DNA of 64,000 nucleotides from an uncultured Phycisphaerales bacterium (lineage in GTDB: Bacteria; Planctomycetota; Phycisphaerae; Phycisphaerales; SM1A02): the NCBI GenBank assembly GCA_905480395.1, contig CAJQQE010000022.1:18805-82804 (forward strand). Reading direction: 5' to 3'. Of this stretch, positions 37,943 to 46,611 are shown piece by piece. Position numbers and translations under genes: made by a program. Each line of letters begins with the position of its first letter. The first letter of the stretch is position 1. The notes below the pieces were generated by a model, which was not told the DNA's origin, ran no database searches, and saw only the letters and a list, made by a program, of their open reading frames with translations.

Positions 37943-39061
37943 ATGAGACCTTCTTTCATGATCACTTTATTCATCGCCGCCGCCCTCGCCGTGATCGGCC
38001 TCGGATTGGCCCCAGGCCCCGAACAGCCCCCATCAGACCGAAACGCCACCACCATGAACGATCGCGATTCCCAGAAGAAGATCTCGTCCGCCGGATTCGA
38101 TGTCACCCCGCTTCCCCGCGCGGAGGTTGAGGCACTCGCGAAGAAACTCACACCGGAGCAGTATCGGATTACCCAGAACGCTGGGACTGAACGAGCCTTC
38201 TGCGGAACCCTGCTCGACAATAAGAAGGACGGCATGTACGTCTGTGTCGTGTGCGGACTTCCCCTCTTCAAGAGCGAGCACAAGTTTATCTCGGGCACTG
38301 GATGGCCTAGTTTCTTCAACCCATTCGATACCGCGCATGTGGCAGAGAAAAGCGATGACACCCTCGGTATGTCGCGGGTCGAGATCAACTGCGCTCGATG
38401 CGACGGACACCTGGGTCACGTATTCCCTGATGGCCCCCCACCCTCTGGACGCCGCTTCTGCCTCAACAGCGAATCGCTAGAGTTCTTCGAGAACGGCCAA
38501 GAGGTTCCGATCGAGAGTCGACCCCTCTCTCTGGAGACCGGCTACTTCGCCGGTGGCTGCTTCTGGGGCGTCGAACATGGTTTTCAACAAGTTCCCGGCG
38601 TCATCTCCGTCGAGAGCGGTTACCAGCAGGGCAAGATTGATAACCCGACGTACAAGCAGATTTGCAATGGCGACACGGGACACGCCGAAAGTGTGAAGGT
38701 GATCTTTGATCCGACGAAAGTCTCCTACGAGAAGCTCGTCCGATTCTTCCTCCACCTGCATGACCCCACCCAGCTCAACCGACAAGGACCGGACTACGGA
38801 ACGCAATACCGATCAGGGGTTTATACCGTTGGCGCCGAACAGCAGGCGACCGCGACGCGAGTCAAGGCGGAGCTCCAGACCATCGCCCGGTTTGGAGGTA
38901 AGCCCATCGTGACCGAAGTCGAAGTCGCCAAGCGGTTCTGGCCGGCCGAGGACTACCACCAGGATTACATCGCCAACACCGGTCGTTCGTGCCACGTCGA
39001 CCTCCCGGCCGCGTTTAAGGGCGCTGATCTTCAACCCACCAAGCTTGGCAAGGTCAAGTGA
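37943..39061 (+). CDS. msrAB: exported bifunctional methionine sulfoxide reductase MsrB-MsrA
   Basis: A 372-residue fusion with an N-terminal signal peptide or anchor (about 1-24). MsrB comes first (about 55-185): zinc cysteines C101/C104 and C150/C153, and catalytic C173 in R-F-C-L-N-S. MsrA follows (about 198-355) with the catalytic C206 in G-G-C-F-W-G, and Y-x-G-Y-Q-type and D-Y-H-Q-D-Y segments. The pair reduces both R and S isomers of methionine sulfoxide in proteins. The order B-A is the reverse of many PilB-type fusions and there is no thioredoxin domain. Extracytoplasmic placement suggests repair of oxidised envelope proteins, needing an electron donor from elsewhere. Confidence 0.94.
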   Translation: MRPSFMITLFIAAALAVIGLGLAPGPEQPPSDRNATTMNDRDSQKKISSAGFDVTPLPRAEVEALAKKLTPEQYRITQNAGTERAFCGTLLDNKKDGMYVCVVCGLPLFKSEHKFISGTGWPSFFNPFDTAHVAEKSDDTLGMSRVEINCARCDGHLGHVFPDGPPPSGRRFCLNSESLEFFENGQEVPIESRPLSLETGYFAGGCFWGVEHGFQQVPGVISVESGYQQGKIDNPTYKQICNGDTGHAESVKVIFDPTKVSYEKLVRFFLHLHDPTQLNRQGPDYGTQYRSGVYTVGAEQQATATRVKAELQTIARFGGKPIVTEVEVAKRFWPAEDYHQDYIANTGRSCHVDLPAAFKGADLQPTKLGKVK

Positions 39062-39098
39062 AACCGGCGGCGCGACGCCGCCCAGCCCCGAACGAAAG

Positions 39099-39133
39099 AA
39101 GGCCGCGGATCGTCACTGACGATCCGCGGCCTT
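39099..39133. terminator. bidirectional terminator
   Basis: A near-perfect inverted repeat of 17 bases on each side of 39116 (39099-39115 with 39117-39133), giving a stem of about 15 bp and a tight loop. It lies between the convergent msrAB and PEP-CTERM-like genes. The + side is followed by CGGTTTCTC and the - side by CTTTCG, so U-tracts are short on both. Confidence 0.75.
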
Positions 39134-39192
39134 CGGTTTCTCTACATGTGCCACAGGCGACGCATGCGATGGATGCGATGGATGCCTCTTGG

Positions 39193-39849
39193 TCAGGAAC
39201 GACGTCGACGGCGTGAGCCAAGCATGGCGACACAACCAAGGGCCAAGGCCCCAGGCGTGGGCACGGCTTGGTTCAGACCCTGAACCCAAGCATCACCAAC
39301 GTCCGCGCCCGTGAGGTCGCTGCTGGCGAGGCCAAGGTCGAGCAGAATCATGGCGAAGTTCTCGGTCATGAGCAGGTCGCCCATCACGTCAAAGGTCTCC
39401 GCGAGCGGCGACGCGTCAGTGATGCCGACTTCGAAAAGGGCACCCAACGAGGAGTAGGTATCACTCACCGTGAACGCCCCGAGGGATGGATCAAAGCCAA
39501 TCTCGAAGTTGCCGATCGTGACCGCGTCATTGAACGTGAGGGTTCCGCGATGCCCGATCGTTCCCAAGAAGGATCCGAAGAAATCCATGGTGTCGTATTG
39601 AAAAGTAGTCGCCCCGGTCTCGGCGTAGGGCGAAGTAATCGCGAAGGCGACTGAATCACTCCCTAGATTTCCGGGGATGATCACGCCATCACTCACGCCA
39701 GTGAGCTCAAGGTCTGTCACGCTTGAGATGAGTTCAAAATCAAGGAGGACATTGGTCTGTCCACCAACCACACCAACCAAATCGGCCGAAGCACCAACGC
39801 TCAGACCTGACGCCGCAACGATCGCGCCTAATGCGAAACTAAACTTCAT
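39193..39849 (-). CDS. secreted protein with PEP-CTERM-like sorting signal
   Basis: A 218-residue protein with a signal peptide (M-K-F-S-F-A-L-G, cut near A-S-A-D). The mature domain is strand-rich and acidic, starting V-L-L-D-F-E, a pattern common in PEP-CTERM structural proteins. The last 25 residues are V-P-T-P-G-A-L-A-L-G-C-V-A-M-L-G-S followed by five arginines and Ser. This is a P-T-P motif, helix and Arg cluster as in the protein at 10689-11333. It is expected to be anchored or released by an exosortase. No function assigned. Confidence 0.82.
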   Translation of the reverse strand: MKFSFALGAIVAASGLSVGASADLVGVVGGQTNVLLDFELISSVTDLELTGVSDGVIIPGNLGSDSVAFAITSPYAETGATTFQYDTMDFFGSFLGTIGHRGTLTFNDAVTIGNFEIGFDPSLGAFTVSDTYSSLGALFEVGITDASPLAETFDVMGDLLMTENFAMILLDLGLASSDLTGADVGDAWVQGLNQAVPTPGALALGCVAMLGSRRRRRS

Positions 39850-40019
39850 TCTGGGTCCCTTTCCACAGAATCCCGGATGTACAGGGCGGCTAAGTGGCCA
39901 CCCGTGTCGGGATTATGAGCCGTGATTGAACAGAGTCCAGCCACAAGACGATTTTTTCCGACGTCGAAAACCAACTAAAAACGATACATCCATCGTTGAT
40001 CGCGAACGAATTCAACATC

Positions 40020-40445
40020 ATGACCCAATCAAACGATCGATCCCCTCGGTGGATGTGCCTCTGGCTCTTGGCGGCCGGGATTTACAATCTGGTTTGGGGA
40101 ATCCCCATCATCCTCGTCCCGGATCTGCCGTTCGAACTTCTGGGCATGCCGCCGCTCGAGGATCCCGGCCGAGCCATCTGGCAATGTCTCGGCATGGTTA
40201 TCGGCGTCTATGGAATCGGCTACCTCGTCGCAGCCCGCAACCCAATCCGCCACTGGCCGATCGTGCTCGTCGGACTCCTCGGAAAAATTTTCGGGCCGAT
40301 CGGATTCGTGTGGTCAGCCGCGCAAGGGAAGATCGATTGGATCTTTGGCGTGAACATCCTCACCAACGATTTGATTTGGTGGGTCCCCTTCACGCTTATC
40401 TTGCTGGCGGCCCGTCGCGACGCCAAGGCCGGGTGCGCGGCCTGA
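40020..40445 (+). CDS. small four-helix integral membrane protein
   Basis: A 141-residue protein from the ATG at 40020; a TTG 24 bases upstream is possible but less likely. Hydrophobic segments lie at about 13-33 (W-L-L-A-A-G-I-Y-N-L-V-W-G), 55-75, 80-100 and 112-130. Short loops such as L-V-P-D-L-P-F-E-L-L-G-M-P separate them. Similar small membrane proteins occur in marine Bacteroidota and Planctomycetota without a defined role. No catalytic motif is visible. Confidence 0.7.
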   Translation: MTQSNDRSPRWMCLWLLAAGIYNLVWGIPIILVPDLPFELLGMPPLEDPGRAIWQCLGMVIGVYGIGYLVAARNPIRHWPIVLVGLLGKIFGPIGFVWSAAQGKIDWIFGVNILTNDLIWWVPFTLILLAARRDAKAGCAA

Positions 40446-40477
40446 ACGGAGCTCAAGACGCCGACTCCGCATCAACT

Positions 40478-41101
40478 TCAGGGGGCCATCCACGAACGAT
40501 CGATGAGCCCTTGGTCATCCCATCGCCAGCATGCCCGAAGATGCCCGTCGTGATGAAGTTCAAGCCGTTCAAGCCGATCGATGCGCGTCCGAACGGTCAT
40601 GAACTGCGCTCGCCCCGCCTCACTCGCGGCTTGCTTCGGGCTCGAGGTCAACAAGCCATCCGGCAGATTTGGATTCCACGATTCCAATCGAGAGGATGGT
40701 GCGTGCGGCGCCATATAGCATCGACGGCTGGAGAGCGCGGTATCCAGCCACGCCTTGTCCGCGATCTCGTCGTCGACGTGAACCGTGGTCGGACCAGAGA
40801 TCCGGAGTTGAACTCGGTCCCGGCGTTCGTAAAAGGTCCACGCCATGAATTCGTTGGCCTCGAGCTCTCCTTGTTTCCGGCTCCGACGGTCGGAGTTGAA
40901 CGTCAAGATCCTCGCGGCCGGATCAACCGCCCGAAGCACGACCGATCTCGCCTCAGGCCGGCCGTCCAAGCCAATCGTTGAGACGACCGGCAGGTGCCAT
41001 TCGTGCTTTCCGTCCAAGACCGCCCGGGCCAGTTGATCCCAGGTCTCGGTCAGTTGTTCGTCAAGGGAGCGGGCAGGATTGGCGAAGGGTTCTGCAGTCA
41101 T
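40478..41101 (-). CDS. pyridoxamine 5'-phosphate oxidase-family flavoprotein
   Basis: A 207-residue reading from the ATG at 41101; starts at 41140 and 41209 are also open and no clear ribosome site decides. The split-barrel fold is shown by H-L-P-V-V-S-T-I-G-L-D-G-R-P-E-A-R-S-V-V-L (about 35-55). Further landmarks are F-N-S-D-R-R-S-R-K (FMN phosphate contacts), W-T-F-Y and R-V-Q-L-R-I-S-G. The C-terminal end has W-R-W near the tail as in PdxH-like proteins. It probably binds FMN and may act on pyridoxamine phosphate or a related substrate. It diverges from folE. Confidence 0.78.
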   Translation of the reverse strand: MTAEPFANPARSLDEQLTETWDQLARAVLDGKHEWHLPVVSTIGLDGRPEARSVVLRAVDPAARILTFNSDRRSRKQGELEANEFMAWTFYERRDRVQLRISGPTTVHVDDEIADKAWLDTALSSRRCYMAPHAPSSRLESWNPNLPDGLLTSSPKQAASEAGRAQFMTVRTRIDRLERLELHHDGHLRACWRWDDQGLIDRSWMAP

Positions 41102-41342
41102 GACGTCATCATCGTCGAAATTTCCACCGCGGTGGGCCATGGGCACCGTCGATGGAACGCCTCCGACGAACCACCGAAAGCCTTCCGGTGCCCCGTTCGT
41201 GGATCTCACCCGGGCCGTCCCTTCGGAGCTCGACCGACTCGCCTCGAATCAGCACGAATCCCCCATCTTGCCGAATCCACCGTACCGCGATTTCCGAACC
41301 AAATTTATAGAGACCCGTTTTCTTGAACCCCGGAGCTTGTTC

Positions 41343-42002
41343 ATGATCCGCACCTCCTGCTGTGCAAACGATAGAACCGACGACGTTGCTCTTTCGGCGG
41401 ACGAGACGACCCTCGGCGGCAAGACCGATTTTGCCTCGAGCGTCGACTTGCCCCGTATCGAGTCCGCAGTTCGTGAAATTCTCATCGCCATCGGCGAAGA
41501 TCCGGATCGACCGGGCCTCCTCGACACGCCCCGGCGAGTCGCCAGCGCCTACGAAGAGCTCTTCGGGGGAATCGGTGTCTCACCCGCAACCCACCTCGCT
41601 CGACAATTTGAGCAGGACGGTGAGGACCCGGTGATCGTCACGGATATCGCCTTCACCAGCATGTGCGAACATCACCTCCTCCCATTCAGTGGGGTGGCAC
41701 ACATCGCGTACCAACCTCAGCACGGCCGGGTGGTTGGCCTGTCGAAACTCGCTCGAACCGTGGAAATCCTCGCCCGTCGTCCGCAACAACAAGAACGACT
41801 GACTCGTCAGATCCGACTCGAAATCGAGAAGCATTTGGACCCCGCGGGCGTCTTGGTCATGGTTGAGGCAACTCACTCCTGCATGCAAATCCGTGGGGTC
41901 AAGGCTCGCGGAGCGTCCATGAAAACTCGATCGGCTGGCGGCCGTTGGGAACGTGACAACGCGACACGGCGTGAGATTCAGGCGATGATGGCCAGAACGT
42001 GA
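41343..42002 (+). CDS. folE: GTP cyclohydrolase I
   Basis: The ATG at 41343 has GGAG eight bases upstream and gives 219 residues, the normal FolE length. The frame is open 264 bases farther but that part covers the divergent promoter region. FolE landmarks are E-D-P-D-R-P-G-L-L-D-T-P-R-R-V (52-66), M-C-E-H-H-L-L-P-F (107-115), the G-L-S-K segment and H-S-C-M (178-181). Zinc ligands C108, H111 and C180 are all present. It converts GTP to dihydroneopterin triphosphate for folate or tetrahydropterin. It lies 25 bases upstream of an FAD oxidoreductase and the photolyase. Confidence 0.96.
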   Translation: MIRTSCCANDRTDDVALSADETTLGGKTDFASSVDLPRIESAVREILIAIGEDPDRPGLLDTPRRVASAYEELFGGIGVSPATHLARQFEQDGEDPVIVTDIAFTSMCEHHLLPFSGVAHIAYQPQHGRVVGLSKLARTVEILARRPQQQERLTRQIRLEIEKHLDPAGVLVMVEATHSCMQIRGVKARGASMKTRSAGGRWERDNATRREIQAMMART

Positions 42003-42027
42003 CCCTGCCCCTCTCTCTGGATCGAGC

Positions 42028-43272
42028 ATGTCCCCGGAAGCCCCCATTCTGATCGTCGGTGCCGGCCTCGCCGGACTTGCGGCTGCCCGCGAACTCGATC
42101 GCCACGGGCTCCGCTTCCGCCTCCTCGAGGCCTCCGATCGCGTCGGCGGAAGACTCGGCTCGACGGTGATCGAAGGATTCGTCTGCGACCTTGGCTTCCA
42201 AGTCACGATGTCGAACTACGCGATCCTCGAATCGCTGGTGGACCGTGCCACCCTTCCTCGGGATCCGTTCTTGCCCGGCGCCCTGGTCTGGACTGGTCGC
42301 GACCGGATCCGGATCGTTGACCCGCGTCGTTCTCCGATCGGAGCGATCGGCGTCGTGGTTCGTGGATTCGCCGGGTGGCGGGATCTCCGTGCTGCAGCCA
42401 GGTGCCGTCGCGCCGCACACCGTGCGAAATCGGAAGGTTCGCCCCGTGGCTCCGCCGATTCTTTTATCCGCACCGTTGGATTCAGCGATCGATTCCGCGA
42501 GTCGTTTCTCAGGCCGTTTTTCGGCGGGGTGTTTCTCGACGAAAGCCTCTCGGTATCGGCCGGTCGTTTCCTTCGCACCCTCGATCGGTTCGCGACCGGT
42601 GTCGCCGAACTTCCACGAGGCGGTATGCAGGCCATCGCCGATTCAATGGCCCGACCGGTTCATGATCGAATCGAATTCGGTCGCCGAGTCGATCGATTGG
42701 ACGATCTGGGTGTGATGCTCGAGAACGGAGAGCGCATCGATGCGGCCGGGGTCATTCTTGCGACCGAGTTCGATACCACGATGCGATTGCTCGGGCACCC
42801 CACCACGGATGTCCCCGAATGGTCGTCGACCGTCGCCCTGCACTTCGAAACCGCAAGCCCCGTGTTGACCGAGCCGATCATCGTCCTGAACGGAAGCGGC
42901 GAAGGCGAGGTCAATCTCGTCTCGAGTTCCACCGCGGTGACCCGCGACGTCGCGCCCGATGGACGGCATGCGGTCACCGTGAGCCTCCGACCGGGCCGAG
43001 ACATCGAATCGAATTCCGCCGCGATCGATCGAATCGCACGCGAGGCCGGGACCATGATCGGCGTCGATGCGGGGAACTGGAGACACCTCACGACGACCGC
43101 GATTCACCGCGCGCTTCTCGCAGGCCGCACCGTCGAAGGGCATCCGGAGACCCCTGCAGGCGTCGAAATTGCGGGCGACTGGCTTGACGACCCCTCGATC
43201 GACAATGCGATTCGAAGTGGGATCGAAGCCGCCGACCGATTCGCAACCGCGACCGCCGGAGTCGCTGGGTGA
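42028..43272 (+). CDS. FAD-dependent amine-oxidase/desaturase-like oxidoreductase
   Basis: A 414-residue protein with a dinucleotide-binding motif at the N-terminus (I-V-G-A-G-L-A-G-L-A-A-A-R-E-L, about 9-23), then L-L-E-A-S-D-R-V-G-G-R (36-46). This is the amine oxidase/protoporphyrinogen oxidase/phytoene desaturase superfamily. The C-terminal FAD segment I-A-G-D-W-L-D-D-P-S-I-D-N-A is present near 385-398. It is translationally coupled to the downstream photolyase by a GTGA overlap and follows folE closely, so it may belong to light-stress metabolism. Substrate unknown. Confidence 0.85.
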   Translation: MSPEAPILIVGAGLAGLAAARELDRHGLRFRLLEASDRVGGRLGSTVIEGFVCDLGFQVTMSNYAILESLVDRATLPRDPFLPGALVWTGRDRIRIVDPRRSPIGAIGVVVRGFAGWRDLRAAARCRRAAHRAKSEGSPRGSADSFIRTVGFSDRFRESFLRPFFGGVFLDESLSVSAGRFLRTLDRFATGVAELPRGGMQAIADSMARPVHDRIEFGRRVDRLDDLGVMLENGERIDAAGVILATEFDTTMRLLGHPTTDVPEWSSTVALHFETASPVLTEPIIVLNGSGEGEVNLVSSSTAVTRDVAPDGRHAVTVSLRPGRDIESNSAAIDRIAREAGTMIGVDAGNWRHLTTTAIHRALLAGRTVEGHPETPAGVEIAGDWLDDPSIDNAIRSGIEAADRFATATAGVAG

Positions 43273-44660
43273 CGTCGCCTCCCCGAACCATCCTCTGGCT
43301 CCGAGGCGATCTTCGACTCGATGACAACCCGGCATTGGCCGCCGCGGTTCGACGTGGCAAGGGCGGCTGCACCGCCATCTTTGTCATGACACCGGAACAG
43401 TGGAAGCAGCATCACTGGGGTGAACACCGCTGCGGCATGATGGTCGGCGCGTTGAACGCTCTTCGGCCGAGGCTCGAGTCCCGAGGCATCGATCTTCGGG
43501 TGATTCAGGGGACTGATGACCTCACGCTCCCGAAAGTTCTGTTCGACGTTGCCCGCACCCTCGATGTCTCGGAGATCCATGCGAATCGCGAGTTCGGTGT
43601 CAACGAGGACCGTCGTGACGAACTGGTCACGGCTGCCGCTGGTGACGACATCGATTTCATTCGACACGAGGACCAGACCATCCTCCCGGTCCGAGAGATA
43701 CGCTCCGGCGGTGGAACGCCGTACACCGTCTTCACACCCTTTAAGAAAAAATGGCTCGCCCTTCTGGAGGAAGTCGGCATCCCGGAGATTGCGACGACCG
43801 GCGAGGCCACTCGCAACCCCCACTTGGCCTCCGGCAAACTTCTCCCGCGAGAAGTCGAGCCGTCGTCGGAACTCGCCCTGGATTCCATCTTTGCTCCGGG
43901 CGAAGACGAACCACTGCGAAGACTGGAAACGTTCCTCGACGGCCCGATCCTCCGCTATCACGAAGACCGCGATCCGCCAGCCCTCGACGGCACCAGTTCG
44001 CTCTCACCGTGGCTGGCGTGCGGCACGATTTCGCCGCGTCGAATTCTCCGCCGTCTCGTCGACGCCCACGGATCGATCATCGATCGCTGGCCTCAAGGTC
44101 CGTCGACCTGGCTGAGCGAATTGATCTGGCGAGAGTTCTATCGGCACGTCATGGACGGCATACCCCGACTCTCGATGAACCGCCCGCTCCACGGCTGGAC
44201 GGATCGCGTCGCGTGGCGGAATGACGAGGCTGGATTCCAGGCGTGGTGTGAGGGTCAGACGGGGATCGGCATCGTCGATGCCGGTATGAGACAACTCGCA
44301 CATACCGGCTGGATGCACAACCGAGTCCGCATGATCGTCGCGATGTTCCTCACGAAGAACCTCTTGATTGACTGGAGACGAGGCGAACGATTCTTTATGA
44401 ACCAGCTCGTCGACGGCGACTTTCCCAGCAACAATGGTGGCTGGCAATGGGCCGCTTCGACCGGGACCGATGCCGCTCCTTACTTTCGCATTTTCAATCC
44501 TGATCGACAAGCAGAACGTTTCGATGCCGAAGACGAGTACATCCGCAGGTGGGTTCCGGAGTTCGGCACCCCCGCCGCGCCGCCCCCCATGGTGGATTTG
44601 AAGCACACTCGGGTTCGTGCCATCGAGGCATTTAAGACCGCGAAGAACCAGGGACAGTGA
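43269..44660 (+). CDS. phr: DNA photolyase/cryptochrome, class I type
   Basis: A 463-residue protein starting at GTG overlapping the previous stop. The N-terminal Rossmann-like domain (about 1-130) starts I-L-W-L-R-G-D-L-R-L-D-D-N-P-A-L. The FAD-binding helical domain shows L-S-P-W-L-A-C-G-T-I-S-P, W-L-S-E-L-I-W-R-E-F-Y and W-C-E-G-Q-T-G-I-G-I-V-D-A-G-M-R. W-M-H-N-R-V-R-M and D-G-D-F-P-S-N-N-G-G-W-Q-W follow. The N-G-G-W-Q-W region with the Trp chain fits class I CPD photolyases. It repairs UV-induced pyrimidine dimers using blue light. The upstream folE could supply pterin for an antenna, but folate biosynthesis is a sufficient explanation. Confidence 0.95.
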   Translation: MTSPPRTILWLRGDLRLDDNPALAAAVRRGKGGCTAIFVMTPEQWKQHHWGEHRCGMMVGALNALRPRLESRGIDLRVIQGTDDLTLPKVLFDVARTLDVSEIHANREFGVNEDRRDELVTAAAGDDIDFIRHEDQTILPVREIRSGGGTPYTVFTPFKKKWLALLEEVGIPEIATTGEATRNPHLASGKLLPREVEPSSELALDSIFAPGEDEPLRRLETFLDGPILRYHEDRDPPALDGTSSLSPWLACGTISPRRILRRLVDAHGSIIDRWPQGPSTWLSELIWREFYRHVMDGIPRLSMNRPLHGWTDRVAWRNDEAGFQAWCEGQTGIGIVDAGMRQLAHTGWMHNRVRMIVAMFLTKNLLIDWRRGERFFMNQLVDGDFPSNNGGWQWAASTGTDAAPYFRIFNPDRQAERFDAEDEYIRRWVPEFGTPAAPPPMVDLKHTRVRAIEAFKTAKNQGQ

Positions 44661-44754
44661 CGACTCCTATGGTTTGATCTTCGAGCACCGCGATCTCCGC
44701 CTGATCGCCTTTTACCTCTCGGAACTGTCGCTGGGCCAAGGGCGGTGACTCCGA

Positions 44755-46611
44755 CTAATTCGACGCGTCGCCGGGAACTTCGAACACCATCACTCGATCT
44801 CGTGTGGTCACGAAGAGCCGTCGCCCATCCGACCCGCCAAAGCACGCATTGGCGACCCAAGAAGCATCGGGAAGGAGAGTTCGAATCAAGGCGCCATCCT
44901 TGGTCAGGACCAGCAGCCCCTTTCCGGTCAGGATCACCTCGTCGTTGGGTCCCAGAGACATGCCGTCCGACCCCAAAGGGAAGAAGGGCCGCCGATTGAT
45001 CAGCGTTCCCAAGTTCGTCACCTCGAAGACGTCGGTCACGCCTCCGTCGAGGTCCGCGATCCACAGGGTTCGCCCGTCACGGGAACCAACGATTCCGTTG
45101 GGTCGCAGGAAATCGACCGCGACCGCTTCGGTGATTCCATCCGGCGATCGCCGGTACACCGCCGCCGGAATCGGCGTCCGACCGGGCGCTTGCCACGGCC
45201 GTGCGTAGAACGGATCGGTGAACCAGATCCCGCCGTCGGGTGCGACCCAGAGATCGTTGGGACCATTGAACGGTCCATCCTCCCGTGCCGCGAGTACTTC
45301 CACCGAACCGTCTTGGTTCCACGCAATCAGCCGGTTGTGTTCTTCGGCGCATCCGACGAGTCGGCCATCGGCGAGGACTCCAAGGCCGTTTGCCCTCTCT
45401 GCCGATTCGTGTTCGATCTTAAGTCGGCCATCGGCCCTAAGTCGCATCACACGATCGTTGGGTTGATCCGTGAATAGCAGATCCCCACTCGGCAGGCCCA
45501 CCGGACCTTCAGTGAACGCGAATCCCTCGGCCAGCAGCCGCCCGGGGGCAACGCTTGCCCATTCCACATCCGCCTCGAATCTGATCCTCCGCACGATGCC
45601 ACCGCTCTTTGGTTCGTCGTTGACCTCGAAGAACCGGAGCTCACCATTGAGGGTTCCGTCCGCCAGCCGCATGGAATCACGAAAGCCCAGAACGCTGGCA
45701 CCACTGGCCAGTGCATCCGCGTCAGCGCCTGGCGAGTCGCCGCCTCGAACCACCGCGGTCACTTCTCGGCGGACGGAAATCGGCTCACCGGTTCGCGGAT
45801 CCAGAAGGTGACTGAGACGCCGAACCGTTCCAGCCTCCTTGATCTCCAGAAATTGCTCGACGTCTCCACTGGTCGCCACCGCAGCATTGGCGAGCAGGAT
45901 GGTCTCCGAATCATCCGCGTCGATGGTCCGGATCCGCACCCGCCATCCGTCAGTCCCGGGTGGTGGATCGCCGGCAACCAGATCGCCGCCAACCTCGATC
46001 AATGCCCGAGTCAGACCATGCGCCCGAAGAACCTTCAGAGCGGCATCTGCGGCCATGCCCTTTCCGATTCCCCCGAAATCCAGCTGCATCGCCGCGGTGC
46101 GGCAGCGAACTGTGCGTTTCGTGGGATCGAAGGTGAGTTTTTCGAAGCCGACGGCATCGGCGGCGAACGAGACGCTCGCCTGCGAAGGACGCCGGTTATC
46201 GCGTCGGGCGGTTCTCCAGAGCGCGGTCAGTGGTCCGACGGTGGGATCGAAGGCGCCACCGCTCCGTCGATGCCATCGCTGCGACATTTCGATTGCGGCT
46301 GCCAGATCGGCGGACACCTCAACGTCCTCGTCGACGATCTCCACGAGCCGTCTCGCCTCACTCTTGGGGCGGTAATCGCTGAGCGCCGCTTCGACCACGG
46401 CCATTCGCTCAAAGGCCGCACGAGTCGCGGCATACCCCGATGCCTCGTCTTCCGCGTACACCTGGATTGATGCGGTCCCGCCCATCACGATCCGACGATC
46501 GACGACGCGGACATCGGCGCTCGCGAACACAACCGATGTCCATGCGATCGCCATGGTTCCTACGAGACCGAGATTCTCGAGGCCCCAAGTCAGGCCCGGA
46601 ATTCGTCGCAT
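44755..46611 (-). CDS. exported ApbE (FAD:protein FMN transferase) fused to SMP-30/gluconolactonase
   Basis: A 618-residue two-domain protein. The start at 46611 has GAGG nine bases upstream and overlaps the previous gene by 22 bases. Residues 1-32 look like a signal peptide. ApbE domain (about 33-330): G-G-I-G-K-G-M-A-A-D at 180-189, I-E-V-G-G-D near 205-210, A-T-S-G-D at 246-250, S-H-L-L-D-P-R-T-G at 267-275, D-A-L-A-S-G near 299-304. SMP-30 domain (about 352-615): the metal-site Glu in A-F-T-E-G-P-V-G, N-G-P-N-D and later F-L-R-P-N-G-I. ApbE proteins attach FMN to Thr of target proteins; SMP-30 enzymes open lactones. The pairing with exported sugar dehydrogenases suggests lactone hydrolysis after oxidation. 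Confidence 0.88.
   Translation of the reverse strand: MRRIPGLTWGLENLGLVGTMAIAWTSVVFASADVRVVDRRIVMGGTASIQVYAEDEASGYAATRAAFERMAVVEAALSDYRPKSEARRLVEIVDEDVEVSADLAAAIEMSQRWHRRSGGAFDPTVGPLTALWRTARRDNRRPSQASVSFAADAVGFEKLTFDPTKRTVRCRTAAMQLDFGGIGKGMAADAALKVLRAHGLTRALIEVGGDLVAGDPPPGTDGWRVRIRTIDADDSETILLANAAVATSGDVEQFLEIKEAGTVRRLSHLLDPRTGEPISVRREVTAVVRGGDSPGADADALASGASVLGFRDSMRLADGTLNGELRFFEVNDEPKSGGIVRRIRFEADVEWASVAPGRLLAEGFAFTEGPVGLPSGDLLFTDQPNDRVMRLRADGRLKIEHESAERANGLGVLADGRLVGCAEEHNRLIAWNQDGSVEVLAAREDGPFNGPNDLWVAPDGGIWFTDPFYARPWQAPGRTPIPAAVYRRSPDGITEAVAVDFLRPNGIVGSRDGRTLWIADLDGGVTDVFEVTNLGTLINRRPFFPLGSDGMSLGPNDEVILTGKGLLVLTKDGALIRTLLPDASWVANACFGGSDGRRLFVTTRDRVMVFEVPGDASN

Noticed and set aside
41079..41342. 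Upstream extension of folE
   Set aside because: It covers the divergent promoter region and part of the opposite gene, and FolE has its normal length from 41343.
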